A program made the translations under genes and the position numbers. A stretch of DNA of 64,000 nucleotides, from positions 124,001 through 188,000 of the forward strand of contig JACZZP010000009.1 of NCBI GenBank assembly GCA_015183035.1. Direction: 5' to 3'. The stretch comes from Meloidogyne chitwoodi. Its lineage: Eukaryota > Nematoda > Chromadorea > Rhabditida > Meloidogynidae. Positions 34,573 through 46,000 of the stretch are shown piece after piece; positions within the stretch are counted from its first letter, which is position 1; every line of letters starts with the position of its first letter. Below the pieces are notes generated by a model that worked only from the letters and a program-made list of their open reading frames with translations, searched no databases and had not been told where the DNA came from.

Positions 34573-35479
34573 TCAAATTTGATTAAAAGCATCCAGCAAT
34601 TGCTCATTTTCCGGCTCATCTCCCCATTCCTTCTCCAAATGAGAAAAAAGGATTTTATCCTTATTTATCAAGTAAATGCCTAAAAAAATTTTAGGCATTT
34701 AAATAAAATTAAAAATAAACCTCCTAAAAGACGACCTTCACCCTCAAGATTTCCTACAAAACCAGCCTTTTTCGTCTTATAGCCATTAATATAAGTTGAA
34801 ACACGCAAGAAGCCCATCCAAAGAGGAAGCCAACGCTGTTGTGGTCCGAAAAAACGTTTCTAAAAAATTAAATAATGAACAGGATTTTTTATTGTCTCCA
34901 CAAATTCAAAATTTAGCCCAAACCTATAAGCCAAAAAATCAAAACATAATTTTAAAAACCTCCAAAATTTACCTCAGGGTCAAAATATAAAGCATCAGAA
35001 CATCCCAAAAAAGGTCTAAAATCTTCAACTCCGAGTGTTTCATGAACAACTCCAATAACCTTAATTCCCTTTTCCTCAATTTTTTTGGACATTGAACAAA
35101 TTTGTGAAGCTTCTTTTCGGCAAAAAGAACAGCCGGGACGTCTAACAGCCATAACAAGAGTTGGATTTGATTTGAAAATGTCTCCAGCCTTTAAATTATA
35201 AAATTAAATAAAAATAGAGAAATGAACGTTGGCATGATTTCCAAATCGTGTCCAGTTCATATTAAAAAAATCTAATTAAAATTTAAAGCAAACCAAAACG
35301 TTTTTTCCTTCAAATATTGCAGCATCTCCCTTTCCAGGCTCAATAAGTTTCAAATTTGTAGCCGCCAAATATTCAAAAGTTGGAATTGCTGCTCCAATGG
35401 TCAAGCGAGTAGGCAAATTAGCATAAAGAATGGCCCCAACAACAGCTGAAACAGCACCTGCGCCAAGTACAGAAAACAT
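34573..35479 (-). CDS. peroxiredoxin-like 2 (PRXL2A/FAM213-type) redox protein
   Basis: Starts at 35479 with MFSVLGAGAVSAVVGAILYA, a hydrophobic N-terminus. Exon 2 (about 35189-34976) holds the thioredoxin-fold strand and CxxC: VMAVRRPGCSFCRKEASQIC, followed by KKIEEKGIKVIGVVHETLGV. Later exons encode WLPLWMGFLRVSTYINGYKT, NLEGEGRLLGG and IYLINKDKILFSHLEKEWGD, ending LLDAFNQI. This is the AhpC/TSA-2 fold of PRXL2 proteins, thiol-redox regulators. The upstream same-strand gene stops 200 bp before this start. Confidence 0.88.
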
Positions 35480-35679
35480 ATTTTAATTATAAAATTAGCT
35501 GAAAAGAAATTGAAAGGTAACAACGATCACAATGAGGTAAAATAGATAATAAAAGTAAAAAACTTTTGTTAAACAAAAATTAAAAGAATATCAAAAAAAA
35601 CCTTTATCTAACACCAAACGAGCAAAGAAAACATAACTTTACTAATTTATATATTTGTCTCCTATAATCATCATTTCGA

Positions 35680-36210
35680 TCACTCAGAAAATTGCTCAAT
35701 TGCTTTTGACTTCTTCCCTTCTTTGTCCATCGGAGTAGTCATCTTTGTAGTAGAATCGTCAAAATCAGGGAAATCCGCAACCTCTATCCCCTAAAATTTA
35801 TTTGTAATAGATTAAAAAGAAATTTTTATTTAAATATTTTGAACCTTCTCTTTCAACTTCTCAGCCAAAACAGTCGGGCAAACAGAAAAATACTTTTTTG
35901 GATAGGCACAGATACGACGCATCTCAGCATATGGATCATAATTTCTAAATTAAATTATGAAATATTCTTTTTAAAGTTGAAAAATAAGAAGCTTAAAATA
36001 CTTCTCTGATTTAAAAAATAATTAAAAAACAAACTCCATAAATTCTCGATATTGATGGCGACGAGGAAGAACATAGAAGTAAGCATAAGCAATTCCAGAC
36101 AAGAAAGAAGCAGCAAGAGACATATTTCCATAAACTTTGGCTATATTATTCAAGGGATAGCGCATAAGATGTTCTGGTGGACGAGGAATCCTTCCAACTG
36201 TAGACGACAT
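35680..36210 (-). CDS. cytochrome c oxidase subunit 6C-like protein
   Basis: Three exons starting at 36210: MSSTVGRIPRPPEHLMRYPL, then a single membrane segment (MSLAASFLSGIAYAYFYVL), then RRHQYREFMENYDPYAEMRR, which resembles the COX6C helix and end (…FYRNYD…EEMRK). COX6C is an inner mitochondrial membrane subunit of complex IV. The predicted protein continues for about 50 more residues (CPTVLAEKLKEKVQG … DKEGKKSKAIEQFSE), longer than the usual COX6C of about 75 aa. The family call is therefore moderate. Confidence 0.55.
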
Positions 36211-36688
36211 TTTTATTTTATTTATTTTCTAAAAAAATAAAATGTAATGATTATTTTAAGATAAATTGTGTCAATGAGATTATAAAAAGGTTAAGCTAAT
36301 AAAAGAAAATAAATATTTGTAAGGATACGTAAGAAAAATCTTAATCAAACTCTAATGTAAGAGATAAATAAACTTTTTAAATAAAACTTAAAGATTGGAC
36401 ATCGCGACTAAATGGCAAGCAGCCAAGTTTCGCGAATATTTAGTTCTCGAAATGCTGCGAATAGTTCCTGTGAAATGCTGCGCCTAATTATTCGAAATTC
36501 TGCGCCCAATTCTACAAAATTCTGCGCCAAATTATTTGAAATACTGCGCCCAATTCCTAATGCTGCACCTAATTATGCGAAATGCTGCGTCCAATTAGCG
36601 AAATGCTGCGCCACTTATTACAACAATTTTTTTATCATTTTTTAAAAGTTTTATTTTTTAATTATTTTTGTATTTAAATTTCTATTGA
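36211..36688. other. intergenic region with a minisatellite
   Basis: Promoter-side spacer. Contains a degenerate 22-bp array at about 36450-36625, which gives a false plus-strand frame. Confidence 0.6.
36450..36625. repeat. degenerate 22-bp array, ~7 copies
   Basis: Unit like GAAATGCTGCGCCTAATTATTC with frequent substitutions (CTGCGCCCAATT, CTGCGTCCAATT). Confidence 0.8.
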
Positions 36689-38271
36689 ATGATATTGAGA
36701 AAATTAAACTTTAAAAACCATGACAGCCATACTTTATTTATTCTCATCTTTCTCCTAATTTGTCATGCAAATTCTGAAGGCTTACCTTTGATGTAGAATT
36801 CAAGTTTTATTTTTTATGTTACATTAGATTCTAGCGATTTTTTATTTTAGTGTTTCTACCTGGGCATATAATGACTTTCAATTGGCTGCACTTAAAGGTT
36901 AAACTTGTTTTTTTCTGAGGAATTTGTTAGTTTATAATTAGCATTCAAAACACTAATTGCAACACCTCAAAATTCCGATGGATCTTTTCGTCGTTTAAAT
37001 GCTTTGGTTGAAGGTTTTACTTTTATTTTACTTTTACAAATCATAAATAACTTTTACTTAGGTCTTTCTGAATGTGAAAAACGTCAGTGTGATCACACTG
37101 TTGGTTTTGGTGGTTCGCCTGATGAAAACGGGGAGACAACTCTCGATTCCCTTTTAATTGATGGACCTGGGCATAGGACTGGAGCAGTTGGTGCACTTCG
37201 GTTTATTTTTAATTGAATTTAGTTAAATTTAATAGAAATATTTTTGGTAAAGTTCCTCTATCCACAAAATTGTTGATAAATAAAATTGTCACATCATTAA
37301 CTTTTTTCTTCTTCAGGAATATAAAATCAGCCGCACGTGTGGCTTGGGCTGTAATGAACTATACAGCGCATTCTCTTTTAGTTGGTGACAAGGGTATATC
37401 TGACTATGAATACTCTGAATATTAAGTTTAAATTTTAGCAACACAATTTGCTCGATCAATGGGCTTTAAACTTAAATCATTATCAACTCCTGAATCAAAA
37501 AAAATGCATGAACAATGGTTAAATCAAAAATGTCAACCTAATTTTTGGAAGGTTTTTTTTTAATTTATTTTTACAAATTTGGCTTACTTAGAATGTCTTT
37601 CCCGAACCTAAGAAAAGTTGTGGTCCTTATAAACCAAAATGGAGAACGCCAGCAGATTTAAAGGTTTAAAAAAATCATTTTGCGATTAAGAAGTTTTTTT
37701 AATTTTAAAGGAAAGATCAACTACTAGTTTATTCAATGAAGAAAGCCATGATACTATTGGAATGATTCTGATTGATGAAAATAGCAATGTGGCTGCTGGA
37801 ACTTCTTCAAATGGAGCAAAAAATAAAATACCAGGGTTTTTTAGATTAAATAATGAATCAAATTATAAAAATAAATTTAGTCGCGTTGGTGATTCCCCAA
37901 TTGTTGGGGCTGGTGCCTATGTGGACAATAATGTAGGCGGTGCTGCAGCTACTGGAGATGGAGATATGATGATGAGATTTGCGCCAAGGTTATTTTGATA
38001 AAACGATTATGAAATCAGCGATTGTTTTCTTTTTCTTAGTTTTCTTGCGGTTGAATTAATGCGCCAAGGTAAAAGTCCAACTGAAGCAACCCGAGAAGCA
38101 ATTCTTCGCATTCAACATTTTTACCCCAATTTTTATGGTGCTATAATTGCTTTAAATATTAATGGTACTTTTGGAGCAGCTTGTTCAGGAATGGAACGGT
38201 TTGGTTATTCTGTGGTTAGGTCAAATGCAAAAGTTGACGTTGAAGAAGCTGTTTGTGAAAAATTAAATTAA
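36689..38271 (+). CDS. N4-(beta-N-acetylglucosaminyl)-L-asparaginase (aspartylglucosaminidase)
   Basis: Lysosomal Ntn-hydrolase that cleaves the Asn-GlcNAc bond of glycopeptides. The start I choose is ATG 36689: [20 protein letters not shown] gives a signal peptide, and exon 1 (36689-36792) joins in phase to [16 protein letters not shown]. Later pieces: [55 protein letters not shown] and [19 protein letters not shown]. The self-processing site is [12 protein letters not shown] (Thr becomes the N-terminal nucleophile of the beta chain). [16 protein letters not shown] and [15 protein letters not shown] are the substrate-binding signatures. About nine exons; the end is [10 protein letters not shown]. 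It looks intact. Confidence 0.93.
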
Positions 38272-38441
38272 TTTTTTGCAAAACTTGTTTTTGATATTAA
38301 TTTTGTTATCGCGCAAAACTTCAAGAGTAGCCCTTACCTATTTTTGAAAAATTAAATATTTTAAAAGTGCTTATAAATTTTTACAATGTAAGAAATATTA
38401 AATGTATACATTTTATTTAATTTACAAATTTATTTTAATTC

Positions 38442-40085
38442 TTATTTTGATATTCTTGGCATTGAATTTACTCGTTTTGTAGTTTTAGTAATATTACAAT
38501 TATTAAAGTTATTTACAGTAGTTGGACTAATTCGATGAATATTAGATTTTGGTGGTTGAGTCATAATAAATTTATTCTTTTTTGCCCGCCTGCAACAAAT
38601 CATAAGAACAAAGCGTTCACGAAATTGAACATTCAGAGTCAAATAAAGAAACGGGTTTACTCCACAAACAATTATCTTTTAAAATAAAATTTTAAGATAA
38701 GAAAATTTTATTAAAAAAAAATAAACCGATGCAACATTTAGACAAGCAATCATATCTAGTGTAGCATCATTTGGTAGTAAATAACCGCAAATCATTAAAA
38801 AACTTAGTGGAAGAAATTGTAAAGTTGTCTTTAATTAAATTAATTCATTTATTTAATTAAAAAATACCTGAAGCAAAATACGACTCTCTTGACGGCTTAA
38901 AAGTTTATCAGAATTTTGCTTCCCGCGTCTCTTAAATTGAAAAAATTTAAAGTTTTGTCGTAGTGTTCTGATTTTAAAGATCAGAATTTTGATTTAGGAA
39001 AATTCTTATTTTATTAAAATTCTGATTTTGTAAATTCTGATTTTTAGAATTTCTGATTTCTTAAAAATTCTGATTTTGGAAAATTCTTATTTTATAAAAA
39101 TTCTGATTTTGTAAATTCTGATTTTTAGAATTTCTGATTTCTTAAAAATTCTGATTTTGGAAAATTCTGATTTCTTAAAAATTCTGATTTTGTAAATTCT
39201 GATTTTATAAAAATTCTGATTCTTAAAAGTTCTGATTTTTTACATATTAAAATTACATAATTCTGTCTAAATTCTGATTTTCATCTCTAACTTACCCATT
39301 TAAGTATACATATAATAGAAATATAAGCTATAAAAGTAATCAACGGCAGAAAACCAGTAGCTTTATATTCAATATCTCGAACAGTTTCAGTCCAACTATA
39401 TTTTGTTGCATAAACCCAATAAAATTTATTTGTAATAAAGTGAAGCCCACAATATGGGCCAACAAATATTGCTATAATTCCGACACAGAAGACAAAACTG
39501 AGCAATAGCAAAAACTAAAAAGAAAAAATTCTGATTTTTTAAGAATTCTGATTTTTAAAAAATTCTGATTTTTTACTAACATTGAATAAACGACGTTCCC
39601 AAGGCAATTCTTGCTCTTTAATTGAAATTAAAAAACAATTTTTAAGCACAACACTGCAACGATTCAACGCTAAGAGCAGTTGTAAAAAGAAGAGAATATT
39701 CCAACTTGCAGCGTTTATAGCACCTCCCCCCTAAAAAATAAGATATTAAAATTCTGATTCTTTTAAAATTCTGATTTTTTTTTAAATTTCTGATTTTTTT
39801 TAAATCCTCAACCTTTTCAAATTCTTCAGAAAAATCCAAATTTAAAAGTCCAAGAAAAATAAAAACTCCATTTGCCAATAATTGAAAAATATCGGCCAAA
39901 CAAATTGCAAACATAATTCTATAACAACTATTTTCACGATAATCTTTGTAAATCATAAAAAGCTGTAAAAACAAATTTATTTTTTTAATTAAAAAATAAT
40001 TTACCGGTAAAATAGCAATTTGAATGAATAAAAAAATAAATGCAAGTAATACTCGAATTATGGCATAAATTACAATTGCACTCAT
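38442..40085 (-). CDS. nematode serpentine (7TM) receptor, Srt/Srx-like
   Basis: Starts at 40085 (MSAIVIYAIIRVLLAFIFLF). Segments: AILPVNYFLIKK, YRIMFAICLADIFQLLANGV (segment 2, with the D and N typical of Srt/Srx), NAASWNILFFLQLLLALNRC (segment 3 ending in an NR motif, DRY-like), FVFCVGIIAIFVGPYCGLHF, TGFLPLITFIAYISIICILK, LQFLPLSFLMICGYLLPND and IIVCGVNPFLYLTLN (NPFLY, the segment 7 motif). The tail is basic (CCRRAKKNKF) and Asn/Thr-rich. Chemosensory GPCR of the Srg superfamily by inference. The intron at 39000-39290 is full of ATTCTGATTTT repeats. Confidence 0.76.
38985..39290. repeat. intronic ATTCTGATTTT tandem-like array
   Basis: Some fifteen AAATTCTGATTTT words with variable spacers inside a serpentine-receptor intron. 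Confidence 0.85.
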
Positions 40086-41073
40086 TTTTGAAGGGATTTG
40101 TTTATTTTTAAAATATTTCTAATTTTTTTTAGATATTTTATTTAATTTTAGGATTTTTTTCCCTATGAGCAACTTCCTTATAGAGAGCAGATATACGTTT
40201 GCGCGATCGCTTATGAATTAAACAATTTAAACCCCAGAGCCATCAAATTTTGTTTGAATATCAAAAAATATGTTAATTTACTTTTCAGAACATTTCAGAA
40301 TTTTTTCATCATTATAAAAAAAGTTATGGTCAAAAATGTTCAATTTTGGGGAAAAAATCCCACTTTTTCTGACTTTTTTGACCAGAACTTTTTAAATATT
40401 TAACCAAAAATTCTGAAATTTATTGAGAGTTTATCTAACACTATTGCCAATATCTATGCAAAATTTCATAATTTTAGGTTATCTTTTGATTAATTTATTG
40501 ACGCGCAACCAACGTTACTTTGCTTAAAGTTTACTGTGATTTAACAATTTTATTTTTAAAATTAAAAAAAAATTGAAGCAGTTTATAACTTATTAAATAA
40601 ATGTTTATTTTTTAAGAATACCAAAATTATTATTTTAATTTAATTTTTTATTAAGATACTAAATTAAGTAAAATAATTAAATTTATTATTTCTCTCAAAA
40701 TTTAATATAAATTTAATTTTGTTTAAAAAGGGAACAGGAAAGGAGTGTTTATTGTATTACCCTAAAGATCATAAATTTAAAGTTAAAATTTTTTTAATAA
40801 TTTTTTAATAAAAAATATCTACAGGTGAGCGCCTGTTTCTTTACAAATTTTAATTTTTTAAAAATATTTTTTCTTTAAATTTCAAAACATGTTTGTACTC
40901 ATTTTGTAGCCCACTCAATTCTCTATTAATAAACAAAATTCTAGATTTTTGAGTTCAAATAAAAAAAAGTTAAAGCCATTTATGTAAGGTATACTATAAA
41001 AACAGTCAAAACATAAGTTTAATATTTATTTTAAATAAACTTTGTTTCCTTTTTCTCTGTCTCTCTTCAAAAC
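40086..41073. other. intergenic region
   Basis: AT-rich spacer with a GCGATCGC-like GC word near 40202 and a copy of the dispersed element at about 40315-40510. No gene seen. Confidence 0.5.
40315..40510 (+). repeat. dispersed ~200-bp element, best-preserved copy
   Basis: Landmarks in order: TATGGTCAAAAATGTTCAAT, TTTGACCAGAACTTTTTAA, TAACCAAAAATTCTGAAATT, ATATCTATGCAAAATTTCAT, TAATTTATTGACGCGCAACC. Confidence 0.7.
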
Positions 41074-42731
41074 ATGTTTAATAAACAACGTCTATTATTT
41101 ATTTTTCTCTTCTTATTCCTGTGCAAGTTTGAATTTATCTACAATGCCGCAATTGTTCAGAACAATAATGGTCAAAAACAGGAGAGAACGGACGAATACA
41201 AACGGTTTTTTTTAATTAATTTTTTTTTCTCAAATAAAATCAAATTTTAAATTTTTGAAAAAAAAATTTCAAAAAAATATTCAAAAAAAATTTTTTTCTC
41301 AATAAGACTCAAGTGTCCCCAATTTTAACAGATATATGACAGAAAAGGCTCAACCAGTTAGTGGGCTTAGAACTTGGAATTGGACACTTATTGCAATTTT
41401 TGTTGGAATTTATTTTATAATGTAAAGCATAATTAATTTTAATTAAATTTTATTTTCTTTAGTTCAATTATATTTTACCCAATTAGTCGCTATCTTCACA
41501 AAATTAAAAAACAAAGGGATGAGGAATTGGCAAAATTTGAAAAAACGATGGGATCTAATAAAGAATTGACTGAGGAAGATAAAAAGAAGAAAGAGGAAGA
41601 AAATTTGAAGAAGAAAAAGGAAGAGGAGGAAGAAAGGGAAAAGAAGGAAATGGAGTGGTTTGGAAAGGGAAAGAAAAAGAGAAAAGGTCCAATTTCTATT
41701 GAAGTTGATTCTTCGTCCTCTTTGGAAGATAATGATGTTAGTACAGCTATTGAGATTAACGCGAAAGTAAAGAGAAAATATAATGATAAAATTGAGGTCA
41801 GTTGAGTCTCAAACATATCAGTAAAGTCTTTGACTTGTAACTCGAGAAAGAATGGACCTTTTGAAACAATTTTTGTATCAATTGATAAAGAGAATGTTAA
41901 TCTATAAAATATCAAAAAATCAGAATTTTTGGCATATTGAAAACTAAGTTATGCAAAAAAAATAAACAATTTTCGAAAAAGACACCTTTTTCGAAGTTTT
42001 TCTACCGTAACTTTTTTTACATTAGACCTAAAATTTATATTTTTAGCTTATTTTGTAGGAAATTTAATTATCTATTGAATGATATCAAAATTGTTTAAAT
42101 CGGTTCATCCTTTCGTTAGAAGCGAAGACTTGAAGGTCGACATTCTTTAATATTTTACATCATTTTTTCAGACAAAAATAAAGCAATCATTAGAGAAGAG
42201 CGTAAAAAGCGATCTTCCTGATCTTAAAACAATGCTCGTTGAGGAAAGCGAAACGGTTAATAAATTTATTTTAACTTTAAAAACCTAAAAAAATATTTAA
42301 AAATATCAAAATCCAAAAAATATTTCAAAATGTCAAGTTCCCAAAAATATTTCAAAATGTCAAGTTCCCAAAAATTTTAGAGTTTGACCAGCACTGCCTT
42401 ATCAGATTCCGAACTTGCATCCAGTAGTAATGATTACACACAATCATCTTCATTAACCGATAAAGAAGAAACCGAGGAAAAGACAACGAGTAAAGAAGAG
42501 ACTAGCAGAGAAGAAGAGATAACGAGTAAAGAAGAGACTAGCAGCGGAGAAGAGACAACGCGTAAAGAAGAGACTAGCAGCGGAGAAGAAAAAGAAGAAG
42601 AAACAAGTTATTCTTCTTCTACATCCTCAACAGAAACGCTTACTCCAGAAAATGAAGATGAGGAAAATAAAGAAACAGAAAAAGAAGAGAATAAAAAGAA
42701 TTTTGAGAATGAAAATTCTGAAGAAAATTAA
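41074..42731 (+). CDS. signal-anchored, single-pass protein with acidic SKEETSSGEE repeats
   Basis: Function unknown. Exon 1 has a signal peptide (MFNKQRLLFIFLFLFLCKFE). Next comes a membrane segment split by an intron (WTLIAIFVGIYFII then SIIFYPISRYLHKIK), then a Lys/Glu-rich helix (EEDKKKKEEENLKKKKEEEE). A Ser-rich stretch (IEVDSSSSLEDND) follows, and an acidic Ser/Thr/Glu tail with imperfect repeats (TSKEETSREEE, TSKEETSSGEE, TRKEETSSGEE). Joins at about 41217/41331, 41425/41461, 41794/42172 and 42256/42380 keep phase. The topology is one transmembrane helix with a cytosolic low-complexity tail, or a secreted plus anchored form. The tail could be phosphorylated (Ser-x-x-Glu sites). No family recognised. 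Confidence 0.65.
41935..42150 (+). repeat. dispersed ~200-bp element, copy
   Basis: Intronic. Landmarks: TTTTCGAAAAAGACACCTTT, TAGGAAATTTAATTATCTAT and TTGAATGATATCAAAATTG. Confidence 0.6.
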
Positions 42732-43075
42732 TATATAAATATTTTGTATTATCCCAATAATATAATAAATAAATAGGTACTATAATGTAAAAAAAATTTT
42801 TTGTTGAAATTAAAAAAATTTTTTTTTGTAAAATTAAAAATTATAGAATTTTAAAAAATTATTAAAAGTATTTTTCAAAATTTTTTCAATGTTTATTTCA
42901 CAAAAATACAATTTTTACTTAACAGTGGACTCGAACCTTACATCCTTTTAAACAGTTATTTTAAAGTCGCAACCAAAACCACTTAGACACAAGTGAGCTT
43001 AATTACATCTGCTAAAAATTGTAGTTAAATAAATAAATTTATTCAAAAATAATTTAAAAAATATTCTTTTAAAAA
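42732..43075. other. intergenic region between convergent genes
   Basis: AT-rich; holds a tRNA-like A/B-box unit at about 42925-42998. Nothing else seen. Confidence 0.5.
42925..42998 (-). other. tRNA-like sequence (A and B boxes)
   Basis: On the minus strand: A-box-like TCTAAGTGGTTTTGG, then 40-odd bases later B-box GGTTCGAGTCC. Acceptor stem does not pair convincingly, so it is not a functional tRNA gene. Confidence 0.55.
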
Positions 43076-46000
43076 TTATATTTTAAAACTTGAAGCATTC
43101 TGTGAATTTCCATCAAATATTAAAGAATTATCAACCGGAATATATTGATTTGTACATAATTTAATTGCTTCTTGTGAAGCGACACCACCAATAATTGATG
43201 AAATTATGTGTAATTCTGAATTACCAAAACGACAAATTTCAAGTAATATTGCATCAGGAAATAATAAATTTTGTTTTTTAATTAATTCGGAGTCCTTAAA
43301 TTTAAATTTTAAAAAAATCTTTAATGGGTGCAACCCTATTGATCAACATTAAAGAAAGTAATGTGTTGATCAAAAGGGTGGGTTGATCAAAAGGGTTGAC
43401 CCAATTTTAATATTAATTTGGGGAATTTAAAGTCATTTTGGCGCCACTCAAAATTATTATTTAATTATTAATTTAACCTTAGTTTCTTCAATTAACTCAG
43501 CTAAACATTTTTTTAATTCATTCAAATCATTTTCCTCGTTTGGAATTTTTCCATCATTTTCCAATTCAAATTTGTCAACAACTCTCAATAAAATATACCA
43601 AATTAAAGGGTCAACATAAGGAGGAAGTTGATCAAGTTTAGGCTCTTCAATTTTTTGTAGAATTGACTAAAATATTTAAAAAAAAGTTCAAAATGTTAAA
43701 TTTTATAATGTAAAAAAATTAATAATTTTTCTTACTTTAATATTTCCACAAAATTCAGAGCTTAACGAAGTCCCATATTGAACAGCAATTTTTGAAGCAT
43801 TTTTGCAAAATATTTTGCATTGTTCTAAAGTAATATTTTCAAAATAATTAAATCCTTTAGCTGTTTCAATTGTTGCTGTTTCTTCACTAAAAAAATTTAT
43901 TTTAAAAAATTAGGGTAAAAATAACGATTTTTCGAAACATCTAATTTTAATTTTTTGTCGTAAATTTATAAATACCTAACCAAAAATTATTAAATTTTTA
44001 TAGGAGATACACAAAAGTATTGAAAATATTTTTACAAAATTTCATGCTTATAAGTTGAAATTTAAATTTTTTATAATTTTTCAAATTCAAACACTCATGT
44101 CAGTGTTATCTCCCCCGAAAATAAAAAAATTAAGTTTAAATTTTTAACAAACCTAAAGGACACAGCAGTTTCTAAATTAATATTTTCTTCATAATTATCA
44201 TCCATACTTTCCATTGAAATTGAATTTCTATCTTGTAAAGGCTCAGATGTACTCATTCGAGACAATTCTTCTTCATCAGTAATATCTGTATTTTCTTCTT
44301 CATTTTCAGAATTTGAATAATTTGTTAATGGAATATACGAAGGTGATGAGTTTAATAATAATAAATTATTTTTATTATTATTTTTTGTATTTAAAAGGTT
44401 GTTCTTTTCAGTCATTTCTTTAACCAAATTGTAAAAAAGTTGAGCATCTTCAATTGATTTTTCTCTAAAAAATTTAAAAAGATTACTTAAAATACTTTAA
44501 ACAAAATTTTAAATTTATCTTAACAATATGTTTAGTTAAAAAAGAATTTTTTAAGACATTAAATTAGAAAAACCCATAGTAGACTCAAAAGCAGTGTAAA
44601 GGATTCGAACCAACACCATCGGACTATATCAATCTAATTGTTTACCCACTACACCAAAATAACCGATATTATAATTACTTAAATATAGTTTTTAATTATT
44701 AACTTTTGTTAATATTCAATCTTTTTAATGATGATTTTTAGATTATTTGAGTAATAAATTAAAAAAAACCTGTAAATTCCTAATAATTGTGCATATCTTT
44801 TAGAATCACTAGTCATATCAGGTAATTGTCCAGATATTGGCATATGTTTATATTTTGAGATAAATTCATTCAAAGCAGAGCAAAATAACCAAAAAAGATT
44901 TGAAGAGCTTGAGCTTTCAATAAGATTAGAATAATTTTTGCTATTAGCTTTTGGATCAGCTAGAACATTGGCTACATTAGAAGGTAGCTGGAAAAGAAAT
45001 TTGATTTAAAAAATTTAAAAATCATAGGTTTATAATGCCAAAATTTCGATTGTCTAAACTACTAAAAATTGCATAACTGCATGCATTAATTTTCCCAAAT
45101 TAAAAAACCTTTGTCCTTCTCAAACTCTTTAATAAATTTCTCGTTGCTTCAAAAAAATTTTCTTCATCCAAACGTCCTTTATCATCCGGTTGTCGCATTT
45201 CTAGCAGAATTTTTTCAATTTCTTTTCGAGTTTTGTAATCATTTACATTTGGAAAATGAGAGGTTTTGGCACTTTCTTGTTCCATTTCTTCAACATTTTG
45301 ATCTTTTTTGTGTCTGAATTTTAAATTTAAAGTATTTTTAAAGTTATAATAAACCTTTCTTTCCAAATATCAATAGATTTAAAATATAACAAAACATAAG
45401 GAGTATGTGAATGTTGTTCATGAGTCATTAAATTGAGATCTGTTTCATTTGCAAGTTTTAATAATTCAGGGAAAGGAGTATCAATCCTAAAAATAAAGAA
45501 AATTAAAAAGAAAAAATTCTTGGTTAAGTGGAAATCTGTGTAGTCCCACCACATTGAGGGCAAAGGTTCGATACCCGCCGATGGAAAGTATTTTTAAATT
45601 ATCAAAATATGATACTTAAGCAAGAAATAAATTTTAGAAAAAATTTGCAAATTTTTATAAAGATCCTTAGTTCAAAAAAGGTTAAAATAAAAAATAAATT
45701 AAAATTAAACCTCAAATCGTAAGCATCATTATCGCTTCTATTATTCCAAATAATATGTTCTTTAAAAGATGTCCTCAAATATCCCAACATTCCAAAAGAT
45801 TTGACAAATAAAAACGGAATATTATTTTCAAAGAGAAATTTGTCCAATTTAATTGCTTCAGTTGCACACATATTTGTCCCAATAATTAAAGAAAAATTTA
45901 AAAGCATAAACATTTCGTGTTTAGAGAATTGTCCAAAAGGAACGGGTGAATGTTGCCCATGAACTGAAGTATTTAATTCCTGGGAAAAGATTTTATAAAA

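Noticed and set aside
42925..42998. Functional tRNA genes at the A/B-box units
   Set aside because: Acceptor stems do not pair and lengths are off; kept as tRNA-like only.
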